From assembly GCA_030141605.1 (NCBI GenBank), contig JAQGDQ010000091.1, positions 1 to 62,000 on the forward strand: a stretch of 62,000 bases of DNA. Direction: 5' to 3'. Below the pieces are notes generated by a model. It searched no databases and was not told the DNA's origin. It saw only the letters and a list, made by a program, of their open reading frames with translations. Position numbers and translations under genes: made by a program. Source of the DNA: Tubiluchus corallicola (taxonomy: Eukaryota; Priapulida; Priapulimorpha; Priapulimorphida; Tubiluchidae). Shown piece by piece: positions 12,208 through 25,053 of this stretch (position 1 is its first letter; the number at the start of each line of letters is the position of its first letter).

Positions 12208-15200
12208 CTAATTATCATCTGTCTGAGATTTAGTTCTTTTTAACCTGAAACAAAAAAACAGTGTTTAGATTAGATTATATTAATAGATTTACTAATTTAA
12301 GAAAAAATTAAGTACATTTTTTGTAACATGATTGCAGTTACACTAGGTATCAAATTAATATGCCAAGCAGAAATGTTTCAATTGTTGTTCTTGTATGTAA
12401 TATACAAAAGATAAAATATGTGCAATGGTAACGCATGTGTTTACAGATGACAAAAGTATTAAAATTACCATGAACTGACATCTTTGTTGGCAAGGAGGTG
12501 TTTTAGTGACTTGTTAACTTGTTTAATAGATTTGGCATTGTAATTGCATGCGCTGAAGTTATATTTCAAAACGAAAGCATGACTTAACAAGCACAGCTGG
12601 CTGAGCCACAAGTTCATCGGCCAAAGTATTTGAAGTGCTACTAAATTGCACATGTCATAGTAAAAATTTGGAAAAATTGAAGCAATTGAAATATGATAAT
12701 GATAATGATGCAGTTAGATGCCCACCGAACATCACATATCAACGCCTCTAGCTCCTGCTCGTCAGAGGTACTTTTTCTCTTCCGTCGAAAAGAATCTATG
12801 CTCCTTTCCACATTGCATTTGTCAAACATTGAATGATCCATTTCCAAGACATCATCTTGATCGGCAGATTCATTTTGGCAACTAGATTTACTACCATCTG
12901 GCACTGAACTCTCTTCAGTAGTCATTGAGTGCAGCTTAGTGATTTCATCATTACCACTGTCATCACCATTGTCTTTATCAGTTTCACTGTTGTCACCACT
13001 ACTTTCGCTGTCGCTTTTGTCCTCTACAATAGTTGCAAGTTTTTCTTCCGTTTCCTAAAATAATAATCTGCTAATTCATATCAAAAGCAATATTTAACAG
13101 TGACCATCTCAGCTGATGCAAAATTATTGCTATAATATACATGTCTAAGACAGAAATGTACCGCTATTAATAGTCACAAAATGAAAACACGTGAAATAAG
13201 ATACAAAAAAGTGACTACTGCTCAATGCTCAAACAATAACTAAATCACATTTAAATAGAATGAGTTTCTTATCAGCCGTAATTCTGCACTTTACGACATT
13301 TCATATAATATTTTAATCACACATTATGTGATGCGTGATTTCTCATATATGTACTTCTCAAGATGTGTACAGTATTACACAAATGTAAGGCTACCTAAAA
13401 TGTTGAAGTTTAGTACATAAATTCTGTGCAGGAATTAGGGAGTATTATTATATTTAGCAATTATTACTCACGACCAATAGTTCAAACAAGGGTTCATGCC
13501 AAGCATATCACAGGAACTTAAGCATATACTAAGTTTATCAATTTCGAAAATTGTTATGCAACAGTATATATGTTGCATAGCAGCTATGAACTAAATGTGA
13601 GGCATGCAGAATTAATAATAAATATAACAAAATGGTGCAGACAGGTTAGTATACTAGAATTCTTGTTGATACAAAAACCAAAGTAAACCACACCATTTTT
13701 GTTAATAAAGTATGTTACATATACACATAAATAGTACTGGTTAAGCTATTCAGCTGGGCATAAATCATAATTATGTTTAGAAATTAAATGCAGTGTACCA
13801 CAGTAAGCACTGACATTCCTTGAGTGACACTGACGTTTCAATTACATAAAATTTGCTTTTTCGAAGTGCAATGACAGCCTAATTAAGTACGCATATTTCA
13901 GCTGCTGCAGGTTCTATAAACTAGCACAACAGAAGAGAGCACAGCATTAGTACAACTAAAGTGGCCACTAGCTTTAGCTATAGTACTACTACATACACAA
14001 ATGGATTACCATTCAGGTTAACATAAAGCACATGCACCTTTCTTGTGGCATAGATGGCAGATTTCACTTGCATTCTAACAAGATAACATTAACAGAAGTT
14101 AATGACTCCCTTAAAAATGCCAAAAAATCACAAATGAGCCCACCTAAGACCATAACTGACTTTAAAGACAGAGAATACTTACAAAAAGATAAAGTAAGTC
14201 TTATACAGGGACTTGCTATTTGTTAATGAATTAATGTTAAGTGCAAAAATTACCTTCCCACCACCACTGGAAAATGTGAGCGATTGTAAACCATGTATAA
14301 TTGCCAAGTAGCTGAATCGTAGCTGTTCTGGTGTCTGAATGAGACCCATTCTGTACTCTCGCATAGATTGAACTATCTTTATTATGTCCAGACACGATGT
14401 ATCTACACAATGTTCGGCCTAATACAAAGTAAATTAGTGCAACATAATGTCATAAAAAAAATAAATAGAGTACTCAAAATAAAATGTAGTGGCAGTTATA
14501 AAACCAAGCAACATCTCTAAATCATTACAATTTTGTTCTTAAATTTCTTGGTCAACATTGCACAATAAGACACCCGAGATTAAAAATATTTAAAAATTGC
14601 CTGGACTGTATAACTGTCACTAGAAAGATCACAGCAAGATAGTGCGACATCACCACCAAGTTGGTCAGTTTGACATTCGTAAATTCGTGATTACTTGATA
14701 TCTTATAGCAAGGAGGATGGTTTCGTATGCAAATCGAAGCTGCTCAGGTGCTTCACACAATTCCATTCTATAACCACGCAATTTAACCAGCTCGCTGCAG
14801 ACATCCAAAATTTCATCATTTCTATTTGCAACCTGTACCACGTAAACAACTTAAAAAACTTGGATAAAGCTTCAAAGATTCATCACATTAAATGTGCTAA
14901 ATAATATTATTTATTTGTTTTAAATCAATTTGAGTATACAATTAACAATACACAAACAAATTAGTTTTAGGTAAAAGTGAAAAATTAGTAAAGCTTAAAA
15001 AAATAAACAAAAAACGATCAAATGGTGTTTACACATTTCCGACAGCTTAAAAAGGTCCAGGCCAGTAAAAATATGTAAACAGTCTATACACTAATTTTTG
15101 CGATACATAAAAAAGTCGTCCTATTTTAAACAAAAATTGCACCGTTTTTCAATTTAACCCTTTTGTTCAACATTTAACTAGCAGCATCAACATCAAAGAG

Positions 15201-18200
15201 AACATCAAAAATCCAAATGTGGTCTAAATCTGATTCGAATCTGTGTTGGCAGATCTGGCAGAAGCAGATCCAGTATATCTCTAAAAAAGCCATCTCTTTT
15301 ACATTGAATAACTAATATGAAATGAACCAATGTAGAGTGGTAAACAAAAGAGAGCTTGCTTGGAGGCGAGTTCATTCTTGTTTTAATTTCTAAGCCTAGT
15401 TTATATAGCAGTTTTTGGGAAAAAAAACCTAAAAGTACATAAGAATGATATAGTACTGAATGATATACAGTACGAGACTGACAGCCATTTTTCTCGTTAA
15501 ATACTAAATTATGATACAACATTTAAACTTGAACTTTTGAAAAATGCAGACTGCATATACTTTTTAATTATATTTTATAATTTACTTTTTATTAATTGGA
15601 ACTAATACACTATATTCACACAAAATGCTCTGGCAAAAGAAATAACAAACTTACCATTTTGAGGCAAGAATCAACTAAACAGAATGTCCCCGATCTTCCA
15701 ATTCCAGCACTACAGTGAATTACAGGGGGACCGAATTTTGAAGAAAACGTACTGTCTTTACGGGTTTCATTAAGGAACTCCAGAAAAGACTCCGGTGAAT
15801 CAGGTACCCCAAAATCTGGCCACGATGTGTAATGAAAATGCTGGATGTCTCGTGATTCATTTGTCTAAGAACCAATTAATAGCATTATACATTTCATAAT
15901 ATGTTTTATAAAGCTATATCGTTAAAGATAATGTTGCTTTTTTCACAACAGAACAAATGCTGAAGATTGAATAGCTCCATAATTAAATATTATCACATAA
16001 TGAAATTTGAAAGCAATGTGCAACACCAAAAAAGAAAATTTCAGAAAGCTTAACTGGTGCTCATCTTTATTGTAAAATGAAATTGCTTTACCTGTAGCAT
16101 AATATACAAACCTTTAACTGCGTTAACTGAAGATATCTGATAGTGTAACAAGGCAGCTTTCGCTCCAAGACGTAGGTTATGCTGAAGCCTTCACTACTAA
16201 ACTCTATAGAGTCTTCTCCACAGTTTTCTACGCCAAGTGGAAAGTACTGATGGCATTTCACCTGAAACGATAGTACTGATAGAATTTTGGTAAGTTAACT
16301 GAAATTCATGCTAATAACCACACCAATAACAATAGAAATCACCGATACTCTTATGTTTCTGGATAATTCCGTGTATGCATGTGCCGTAGGTAATTTATGT
16401 AACTTGGAGATTTTTTCACACGTTTTTGTTCGATAAATAATTTCCAGTATAATTCGAAATTAAATGAGTAATGATCATATGCAATCCCAAGAAAGGCTAT
16501 AATAGTAATACAGATACAAAATACTAAAAAGGCCTGTCTTGCTTCAAGTGTTTTCACAGGTATGGAAAATGTTTCTTTAATTTTATAAAACTTTATCCAT
16601 CCAACTCAAATTTTACCTATGGTAATTGGGCAAAATGGTTAAAAAAATACACACACCCAATTTTGCACATACTAAATGTCAGTCAATAAGGGTTTGCAGT
16701 ACAAAAGCCATCTCATATAGTTCAAAATTTCAAACAACACAATAAATTAGCACCACAGAAATGTTAAGCAAACAGCAGGGAATCTTTATATCTTACCATG
16801 TGCTTTTCTATCACATTATTGAGCATTATAACAGCAGCACTATTCTGTTCCCACACCATCTGCCAAAACTGGCCAGCTGTACTGCTTAATGGACCCTGAA
16901 ACAAAAAACAACTTCCTAAATCTGAGTGGCAGTTCACCGTATCTGCAGATTTGAGCAGTTAAGACATGAAAATAAAAAATTGATGTAGCAGGACTGCAAC
17001 CAAATCTAATGAGGTAAAATGCCCACTATGGCAAGCAAAACTACCTAGATTGAATACTGAATCCCTGCAGTCATCCACCCATTTACCTGCAAAGTTCGGC
17101 ACTGCTAATAAACAGTGACCACCAAACTGTTCAGCTCACTCCAAAACAACAGTCTTTGGTTTCATGGTCAAACAAAATAGTACCGATAAATGACGCCATT
17201 ATATATATATAATGCAATAACAAATTGTTGTAAATTGCAATAACAAAAAATTATAAATAACTAAGCTGTTGCTTAGATAAAAAACCACCTGATTCAGTAG
17301 TAGATAGTTTTCAACTAATTAATTCACCAGTCAAAAGCACACCATCATCAAAGAACTATTATTTATATGTGATTTGAATAATTGCAAATTATAACAAATA
17401 ATGTTATTCACGATTGGTTTTTTCGGTCCAATCCCGATATTTAATCATAGGCACCGATTTGATATGATCCAATATTGCGATAAAATTCCAGATATCAGAA
17501 TATATTTTTTGTCAAAAAAATTGTGTAGTAGTTGCACAGCAATTGCAAAATTGTATAGCAATTTATAAAAGACGTACAACAAATGAAAGTTTCAGAATAT
17601 TTTGGCAAAACTCATTATAAAGTTGGTTGTCATTGATGTCAGATCTGATCTCTCATCAAAGTTTCTTCATAGAAAAAGGAACTAGGTTATGTCTTAACTT
17701 TCAAAGTTAAAATATTATTAAAGTACACACACAACAAAAATAAAAGCACGCTACAAACTAAACTACTTCCAGATCCAAGTTCTTTCGTAGAAAATGAACT
17801 AGTTTATGATTTAACTTCCAAATTTGAAATACTATTATAGTACAGGTGTATGAGCTTAATACTTCCAGTATATTAGGAGAAATGAAAACATAGTGCTACA
17901 GTGCCTGTTTCCTGGGAAGCACTATAACTATTGAAAGTTTAACCAGATGAACACTGGCCGACATTTAAGCAAATATTGGTGATTCGATATATCGGGAAGT
18001 ATCAAAATTTTGCTAAATACAGGGGGAATCTGACATCTAATATCAGGTATCAGACAACACTAATAACAAAAATACCTGAGTGAGAATATACTGTCTTCTA
18101 GCATCTGGTGCTCTGACTAGACTGGCATTAATATAATCATTTGGTCCTTCTTTTAATCGGACTCTGTTGTTGTCGACTGGAACAAAAATATGTCACACTA

Positions 18201-20465
18201 GTTAAGTAATCTTTTTACTATATGTAGCATTGTTGAATTTAACGGATTAGCATTATCTGTTGTCCACTAGACTATGATAAACATAATAGGATATACACGT
18301 TAAGGCATTAAAGTACAAATAACACAAAAATTGGAAATATGCTATTTTATATTTATAATACTGAAAGTATTTATAATTAATGGCAAAACAATGAGTGTTA
18401 AGTATAGGCTAGTATCAAGTATAAATTGATTACAAATAATAATTTTTAAAACACTGAACACCATCTAGGTAAAGGCAATCTAGAAGTATGCTATAATATG
18501 AATTACACTGTATTTATTAAATAAATTAATATAATCAGCTCAGATTCAGCCACTTCTGGTATTACGGCACAATTTGCAATGCAAATTAGCTGTGACTGTC
18601 TTGCACATTTCCAGTACACTACTGGATCGGACCGAATCTAGATTTTCGGATCCGCCGGATTTAACAGATTCGGATCTGGTAAATGAAGTCTGAATCCACT
18701 AAGTCTGCTGCACTTCGTTTAGAACATGCAAAGCTGTAGTTTGCAGATCAATTAATGTTCAGAAGGCCAATTTACTTAAAATTTTAAGTGAAAAATTACT
18801 TGCTTACACCTAGTAAAGCTCTTCCAAATTCTAGCTCTTCCAACAAACTTAGGTTAGAAAGAATGTAATTGCCGTGAGTGAGGGTCCCCAATTTTTATCA
18901 ATACCTTAAGTCTTTGAAAATATTACGAAAACAGACGTATGACATAAGCAGGCATGAATACTAATAGTCTATAAATACTTGTATGTATTTTTTTATTATT
19001 TTACTAAATTTTTCATTGTTATAAGCTCAGAAAACCTTCAAAAGCAGGTATTTTTAAATAGCATCGCTACTTAGACAGCATAGACATATTTAAATGAAAA
19101 AAATGAAAAACAAGTTTAGATCCGGATCCGATCTAATTCTCTAAAGATCTGGCAAACATGGATCTGTCCCATCCCTAATTTTTGGTGCATGACACCAAAT
19201 TTCAGCTGATAAGACTCCTTATCCTCAAGACTTTTGCTGAATCTACAATTTGTAGCCTGCACTATAATTACGCATATGGACAAATCAATCTCATTATTAT
19301 TGAATTTGTATAACAGCCGTTTGCTGCTCATTGATAGTGCTCAAGCTGGTTAGCCACATCCTATAGTTGGCTTAAAAGGTGTGCTATATGACATCAACTG
19401 AGCTTGGCATGACTGGCTAAGAACGCAAATTGGTTTGCTTTCGTTTGATGGTGAAGTTGTAAGTTGTGAAGTTGTTAATTCATTTTTTAAACATCTTCAA
19501 ATTTAACTTTTCAAAAACAGAAACACTATTACATCCTTTATAAAAAATAGCAAAAAACTTATTATCTGTTTATTATTATTCTACAAATCTGCTTGAACAT
19601 TAAAAGTACAAAGTTGAAGTAAATTTTGTAGTGTTTACATAAAAAGGCAATTGCTATATAGAAAAGTTTCTCTTTATATAGCAATAATTGCGATACATAA
19701 ATTTAATTTCTAATGTAACTCAATACATTAGTTTCTTAAATAGGTCCAGTTTTTCACAGCCATGGAATGATTTGAGCGAAGACACTCTAATATAAGTGGA
19801 TAGGCTGCACTGTCTATTTAAAAATGTACTTATAAGTCTGACAACACTGGCATGGTCATTTTTATCCATAGCCATAACCATATCTATCCATACACGAAAG
19901 ACACTCTAGCATCATAACTGGATTGGCTGCACTGTCTATTTAAAAATGTACTTGTAAGGACTAGCATTGATGTAGTCAATTCTTTTCATATTTGACCAAA
20001 AAATTCTAGGATAGTAACCGGTGTCTAATTTAAAAAGTACTTACAAGGACTAACATTGATGTAACGATTTCTATCCATATTTTCAAGTTTCCGAGAGTGT
20101 GAAGTAGATCCTTTATAGCTACCATTGTGAATTTTCTATGAAATAAATACCAACTTGTTACATATTAATTATTATATTATTACATTACACAATAAGTTCA
20201 CATAAGTCAACTATTCGATTTACATTATGTTATGAAATTTACATTGTGAATGAAAATAAAAAATCCTGACAGAAACTAACCAATGGTATGACCAATTTTT
20301 TGGACTATAACCGCAGACTAAACCAATAATGTAACAAGCTAGGCTTTACACACCTACCTGTAAAACTCGACCCCACGAACGCTTTTTGTCAAACTCAATA
20401 AAATCTTGTTCTAATTTTTGTTTGCTACGATGAAGGACCGCGACCGATGTAGTCTCCGTTTGCAT
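12208..20465 (-). CDS. PTPN1/2: Tyrosine-protein phosphatase, PTPN1/PTPN2 type (PTP1B/TC-PTP class)
   Basis: This is a non-receptor classical PTP that removes phosphate from phosphotyrosine; its vertebrate relatives act on JAK/STAT and receptor kinases. Exons in transcript order: 20465-20358, 20135-20045, 18176-18076, 16895-16797, 16261-16112, 15864-15655, 14418-14254, 13054-12726, then 12244-12208. All have GT-AG borders and matching phases, giving 429 aa. Visible motifs: the substrate loop [12 protein letters not shown] (exon 2), NDYINAS (exon 3), [11 protein letters not shown] (exon 4), the WPD loop WPDFGVP (about W198, D200), the P-loop [10 protein letters not shown] (nucleophile about C234), and the Q-loop [11 protein letters not shown] (about Q281). 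The C-terminal exon is acidic, with a basic RRKRK cluster (about 398-402) resembling a nuclear signal. The order and spacing match PTPN1/2 well. Reading through the last donor would give a different hydrophobic end (see separate entries). Confidence 0.92.
12641..12725 (-). CDS. PTPN1/2: Alternative hydrophobic C-terminus of the PTPN1/2 gene (intron-retained end)
   Basis: If the donor after base 12726 (CG|GTGGGC) is not used, the frame continues for 28 codons and stops at 12641. The added residues begin WASNC and are then almost entirely Ile, Phe, Leu, Met and Gln, long enough to span a membrane as a tail anchor. Using the donor instead joins to 12244 and gives a short polar basic end, [12 protein letters not shown]. 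Both options preserve the frame. Human PTPN2 makes the same kind of choice: nuclear TC45 versus ER-anchored TC48. Part of the hydrophobic coding comes from an ATG/ATA/ATT-rich microsatellite-like stretch, so chance is possible. Confidence 0.5.
14695..14832 (-). CDS. Second, divergent copy of the PTP Q-loop exon (possible alternative exon)
   Basis: On the minus strand, between exons 6 and 7, an acceptor (GGTACAG) opens a 46-codon frame that ends at a GTAATC donor; both ends are phase 0. The peptide aligns with exon 7: shared residues follow the pattern LD....V..(M/L)R.YRM.L...PEQLRF.Y..I. The catalytic Q-loop core GLIQT is replaced by ELCEA, so the glutamine that positions water in catalysis is missing. 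It could replace exon 7, be added before it, or act as a terminal exon (in-frame TGA at 14665-14667). It may also be a dying duplicate, though it has no stop and no frameshift. Confidence 0.55.
17180..18060. other. PTPN intron 3 sequence with a degenerate repeat
   Basis: This part of the intron has no exon I can support. Short words of the type TCGATAT and GATATCGG recur near 17.43-17.5 and 17.98-18.0 kb, suggesting an old, unclassified transposon relic. Ends and target-site duplications are not visible. Confidence 0.3.
18620..19177. mobile_element. Possible hAT-like non-autonomous element in PTPN intron 2
   Basis: The left end (TACTGGATCGGACCGAATC from 18620) resembles the inverted right end (TAGGGATGGGACAGATCC read on the minus strand from 19177). 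Subterminal GGATCCGGAT-like words occur at both sides. I found no matching target-site duplication, so the borders are uncertain. The open frame at 19116-19331 overlaps it and is not a gene. Confidence 0.35.
19781..20045 (-). pseudogene. Two decayed tandem copies of PTPN exon 2
   Basis: About 100-120 bp units at 19781-19900 and 19901-20003 repeat the 3' half of exon 2 plus the start of its intron. Shared minus-strand words include ATGGATA or ATGAAAAG, TACATCAATG.TAGTCCTT, AAGTAC and TTTTTAAAT. The functional copy ends T|GTAAGTAC; the relics read ACAAGTAC and ATAAGTAC at that spot, so the donor GT is lost. The nearer relic still reads DYINASP in one frame, but no phase-correct splice pair remains. 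Confidence 0.6.
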
Positions 20466-20700
20466 AATTACTAACATATCCTATATTCAGAATTTTCTGG
20501 CAAAGTGTTATTTACAAATTCTCAGAAATATGAATTACTTTTTCTGTTTCCTGAACATTTTATTGTAATTGCACGAATAAAAGTTGAAAAAGTGATGACG
20601 TCGACCACTACGTTTTTTCTCCGACCACTATTTACTGGCAATTAAATGATCCTTTACAGAATGGTAAACGGATTTAAATAATTTTTAGTTTGCTGTCCGG

Positions 20701-21091
20701 TAGGGGTGAGCATTCTCTACCAGAAAGCGAATTCGAATCGAATCGAATTTGTGACTTTCGAATTCGGATCGAACCGAATTTCAGTATTTCGAATCCGAAT
20801 CGAATTCGAATTGAGTTTGAAGGATTTTTGAACCAGTTTTCGAACCACTAGTAAAAAGTGGTCTTACAAAGATCATGCATATTACTTGATCTTGTTCTGC
20901 AGTAAAACTGCCATTAGTTTGTTAAAAGTTTTGCACAGAAACTGCAGCTAATTGTGCTAAGTGCATACTTTTTCAAACATTTTAATGATAAAAACGTGTG
21001 TGGCTGGAGTGCTGAATTATTCGAATCTATAATTTCAGGTTCGAATCGAATTCGCACTTAAAAAAACTCGAAAATTCGAAACTCACCCTTA
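20701..21091. mobile_element. hAT-type MITE with 8-bp target-site duplication
   Basis: The 391-bp element starts TAGGGGTGAG and ends CTCACCCTTA, which are inverted repeats of the hAT type. It is flanked by CTGTCCGG (20693-20700) and CTGTCCGT (21092-21099), an 8-bp duplication with one mismatch. Inside, GAATCGAATCG-like words cluster next to both ends. It has no transposase frame, so it would need a helper. It sits about 235 bp upstream of the phosphatase start codon, in its likely promoter. Confidence 0.8.
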
Positions 21092-24000
21092 CTGTCCGTT
21101 ATTTGTAAAAGTAAAATTATTGTCTATACTGTGCATAAATATCAAGTGCTGGCGTATAATATTAAGTAAACTGTAGACTCAGTTGAAACCATGAGCAAAC
21201 TCATCTATACTGACCCACCTACCATTTAGCCCAGTCTTATATGCCTGCTGTTCTTGCATTTATTGTAAGTGACTATGAGAACAAAATTTATCACGCTATA
21301 CACGACTAGAAATTCTATGAAATTCTCCATCTAATCATATACATTTTTTATCACGAGAAAAGAGAAAAAATAAAACCCTTGTTGACAATTTTAGAAGCTA
21401 CGTTTTCACAGAAGTTCACAGTATTTGTAAGGTTGTAATTAAAACTATGATTGAAAGTTATTAGGGTTTTCGTGTTGGCAATCAAACATGGAAGGCCATG
21501 CAAGCTGATAAATGCGTATTAGTGCATTCATTTGCTGCTTGTTGGTAATTAATGCATAGGAACGATATGACAGAATGTCCACCAGCAATGGATACAACGG
21601 TCATTAATTTTATACACCGTAGAACTGTGCATACATGTATCAGATATTAAATCAAAATTGAATTTTTGCCTTTCCTAGTCGAATACCAGAAATCGAACTC
21701 GAATCAGTTAGAATTTTCGAAATCAATTTGTGGCGAATTTCAAAATCACTTTGGAACACTTAATTAACAATCTAGAGAATCTACTTTTATTAATTGCTTT
21801 TATGTGATATGATTGAGATTAGTTGATGTTTTGCATGTCTTGAATTGTATGTATTATCCAAAGGCATTCTGTTGATTCATTCAAAATTTTGATTCATTCT
21901 AAAGCTTATTAGCAGTTATGCACCGTGCAATAATTCTTAGATTATTAAAATTATGCTTTCACATCTTTACAAGCATTAAATGTGCCCAATGAAAACCGAA
22001 GTTGTAAGAATTAATAAAAAAAGTTAGAAGCAACAACTATTATAAACAGCTGACTAGTTTCCAATGTTAATTATTCAAGTGTGTAATTTCTCAGGGCCGC
22101 ACTACATATGATCATGCATTAAATCTTGCCACTTTTCACATTCTTCAAAAAAGTATTGTAACTGTGCAAATTTGGTTTAACAAATACTGTACACACAGTT
22201 TTATTTATATAAAAGAGAATGCAAAAATGTTTTGACTAAATTAAGTTGTTTTAATTCGCCTTTATCAAGCAACCCTCCTTCCTGTTGGACGCACCCATTG
22301 TTTGCTGCCTGTCAGGTTTACCATGCATGGAAACCATGTGCAGCCAAAACGAGAACAATATGAAATAAAAAACTCTTTCGAATTGAATTCAAACATTAAT
22401 TTCTGCAACAATAAGCCTTTTTACAGTTCTAGGGATTAATGATGATCGTGAAAAGGTCAAAGGTTAGGTGTACCAAACAACATGTTTGTGTACACTTCAC
22501 AGCGCCCTTGCTATTGTAACAATAACAGTTTTAACAGCTAATTAGAACTTTACCTTGTGAATTTCTTCTTGTCCTCAAGCAAAATCTTGCTAGTAAATCA
22601 CTCTATATACAGACTAATGCATAATTAAGTAAGGACAAAGAAAACAACTGAAGTTACTGAACTGGGCGTTGCTTCACCCACGTCACATGATCGACGGTTG
22701 TAGCTAAGACGCATTCCTGTGGTACTTATAGCAAATGTGTGTGCATACACCAAAACTGCAAAAAGGTTTTATTCCAGTGTTCTGAAGTCCCATCACCTCC
22801 AATACACAGTATAGAAAAGGTATAGAAATATAGAAACCCGCCTTCAAGAGAGGTAAACATAACTGTAATGAAAAAAAATTATGCACTGCTATGCCTATGC
22901 CAATGGCTTTTCACAACCGCTTTCAAGCACAGTTCTTCTCTTTCAAGTTTCTGCCAACCAAATGTCTATAATAGATGTAATAGGCGTAATCAATGATTTT
23001 GAGACAATATGTAGAGAGTAGAGACACAGGTTCTGTAATAGAACTCTACCTAATAGAAAACCACAGTAAAGGATATGCATTAATGAATGTGCCATTTGAG
23101 CATTATCGCAGACAGCATGCTATGTGATTTCTTTTCTACTGTTATCTACATTTTTGGTGCTTTCCCATTTTGTTTTATTTTATTTTTCAAGAATAATAGT
23201 GTAAATAAAATGCTACTGACTGTAACGTTACGAGCCACCTTTTCAGTAAAAAGTTCTGTATGCAGCAAAAGTCATGGCGCTAACCACGAGTAAAGATTTT
23301 GATTTACAGCAGTATTCTCATTTTCCTGGTGAACAAAATTGCGAAGGTAATTTAGTGCGGCGGCGGTTAAGGCAGTTCACACTAATATCTTTAGCAGAAT
23401 TGCGTTAGTACCCTAGAAGGACAAAGAAAAGTTGAAGTCCCAATGGGGAGGCAAACTACATAGATTCGCTGTTAAATGTCTGCCCGCTTCCCAATGTAGA
23501 TACGTTTCCCAGTCTATAATTATTCTACTACTTTTTTTTAGGTCTAAGTATGCTTTCTTTGATTCGCCCAATACTATATCTAAAGCTTTCTCATACCTTA
23601 GTTACGTGTTCGGTTGTGTCGTGTCATTATAATTTTTTTACCAGCGGACATTTCAAGTCTTCAATCTTTAAAATTTGTTTTCACTTTAATCGTGTTGATT
23701 TTCCATCCTGTTACTGTTATTTCAGACTATGCTTGGGTTACACTTTATACATAATACAATTTTATTTTATTTCATGCAGTTCTGCTATTTTTTTATGTTT
23801 TTGGTCCAACTTCCAGGAAATCTTTTTCCTACATTGCTGAAAATACCGTTTTTGTATTTTTTTATTCCTCAAAGATCCATAGAGTTCGTAAGAATATTAA
23901 TGGCTTGTAATGTACTATCTGTCTTAATTACCAAAAACTTGAAGGACAAGAAAGAGGGTAGTAGGTATCAAAAATTTGTTTTATTGTATATGATTTTTAT

Positions 24001-25053
24001 ATTATAAAACTCAGGGGAGAAACCTGTGGTACATTAACCTGGTAACCTATTTGTAACAGGACTGAAACCGTCAGACTTATGTGATTATCCATTTTTAAAG
24101 TAATCTTCGATATGTATTTCTTTAATTGTTTGTGTCTCACTACTTGGAACATTTAATCTTTTTTATTTAGTCATCCGTACTTCCTATTTCAAAGGTTCAC
24201 AACCAGCAATAAAAAACAGCCAAGATTTGACAAAAATGTGGCCACAATAAAATACATTATTATTTCATTCAAGTAACATTTCTCTTCACTTATAATTTGA
24301 GAAAAATAGTATGATTCACACATTACAAATTTCACAAATATAAGGCTTTAGTTTAATAGATGTTTACTTACATACTACCATTTACATGAGTAACATAATT
24401 ATCACTAGTAGCACAATGCACTAAAGCACAATAATCACCTTATGAGGCACAATATGAATTCAATTTTGGAGCACCATAAGGTTAAGTTTAATTATCACTA
24501 TAGGCCTATATAGAGGGACTTGCTCTATTAGCCAGTGAAAGCTAAGAGAGTCCTCCTCGTTGCTCATGTCGAGCGGCCTTATATAAACTTTTCCTTCATA
24601 AATTAATCTAAGTAGTGGTTCATGTAATGCATACGTGTATGGTCTGGAACTACTGACATACAGACCAATTCTAAGGGCAAATCTAAGTTTAACATTCAAG
24701 GCTATATTATAAGAATGTAGTTAAAGGAAAATTCATTAATTAAAAAATACTAGAGAATTTAGGGGCGATTTTATAGACACACAAAAATTAAATTTAACTT
24801 CGGGAAATATATATGCGATTTCCTGACAGTTTTCAGAAAAATGATATTACTTTGCAGCAATTTTATGCATATATCGTATTCGCGTTAAAAAGAATTTTTG
24901 TTTTCATTTTAAATTTCCCGCAATACTGTTCTGACGGTGCCATTACATGATGTCACCTACGCAAACGTAAATCGGGAAGAAAAGAGAAGAAGAAAAGATG
25001 CAGAACTCCTGATTTAAATTTGCACATCTGGTGCCTGGTTAAAGTTTCGCAGG

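Noticed and set aside
19901-20003. Middle copy of PTPN exon 2 as a functional alternative exon
   Set aside because: It keeps DYINASP in one frame, but no acceptor/donor pair gives the phase needed by exons 1 and 3.
24460-24699. 79-codon minus-strand frame with a mixed, protein-like composition
   Set aside because: No splice signals, family motif or neighbouring exon support it.
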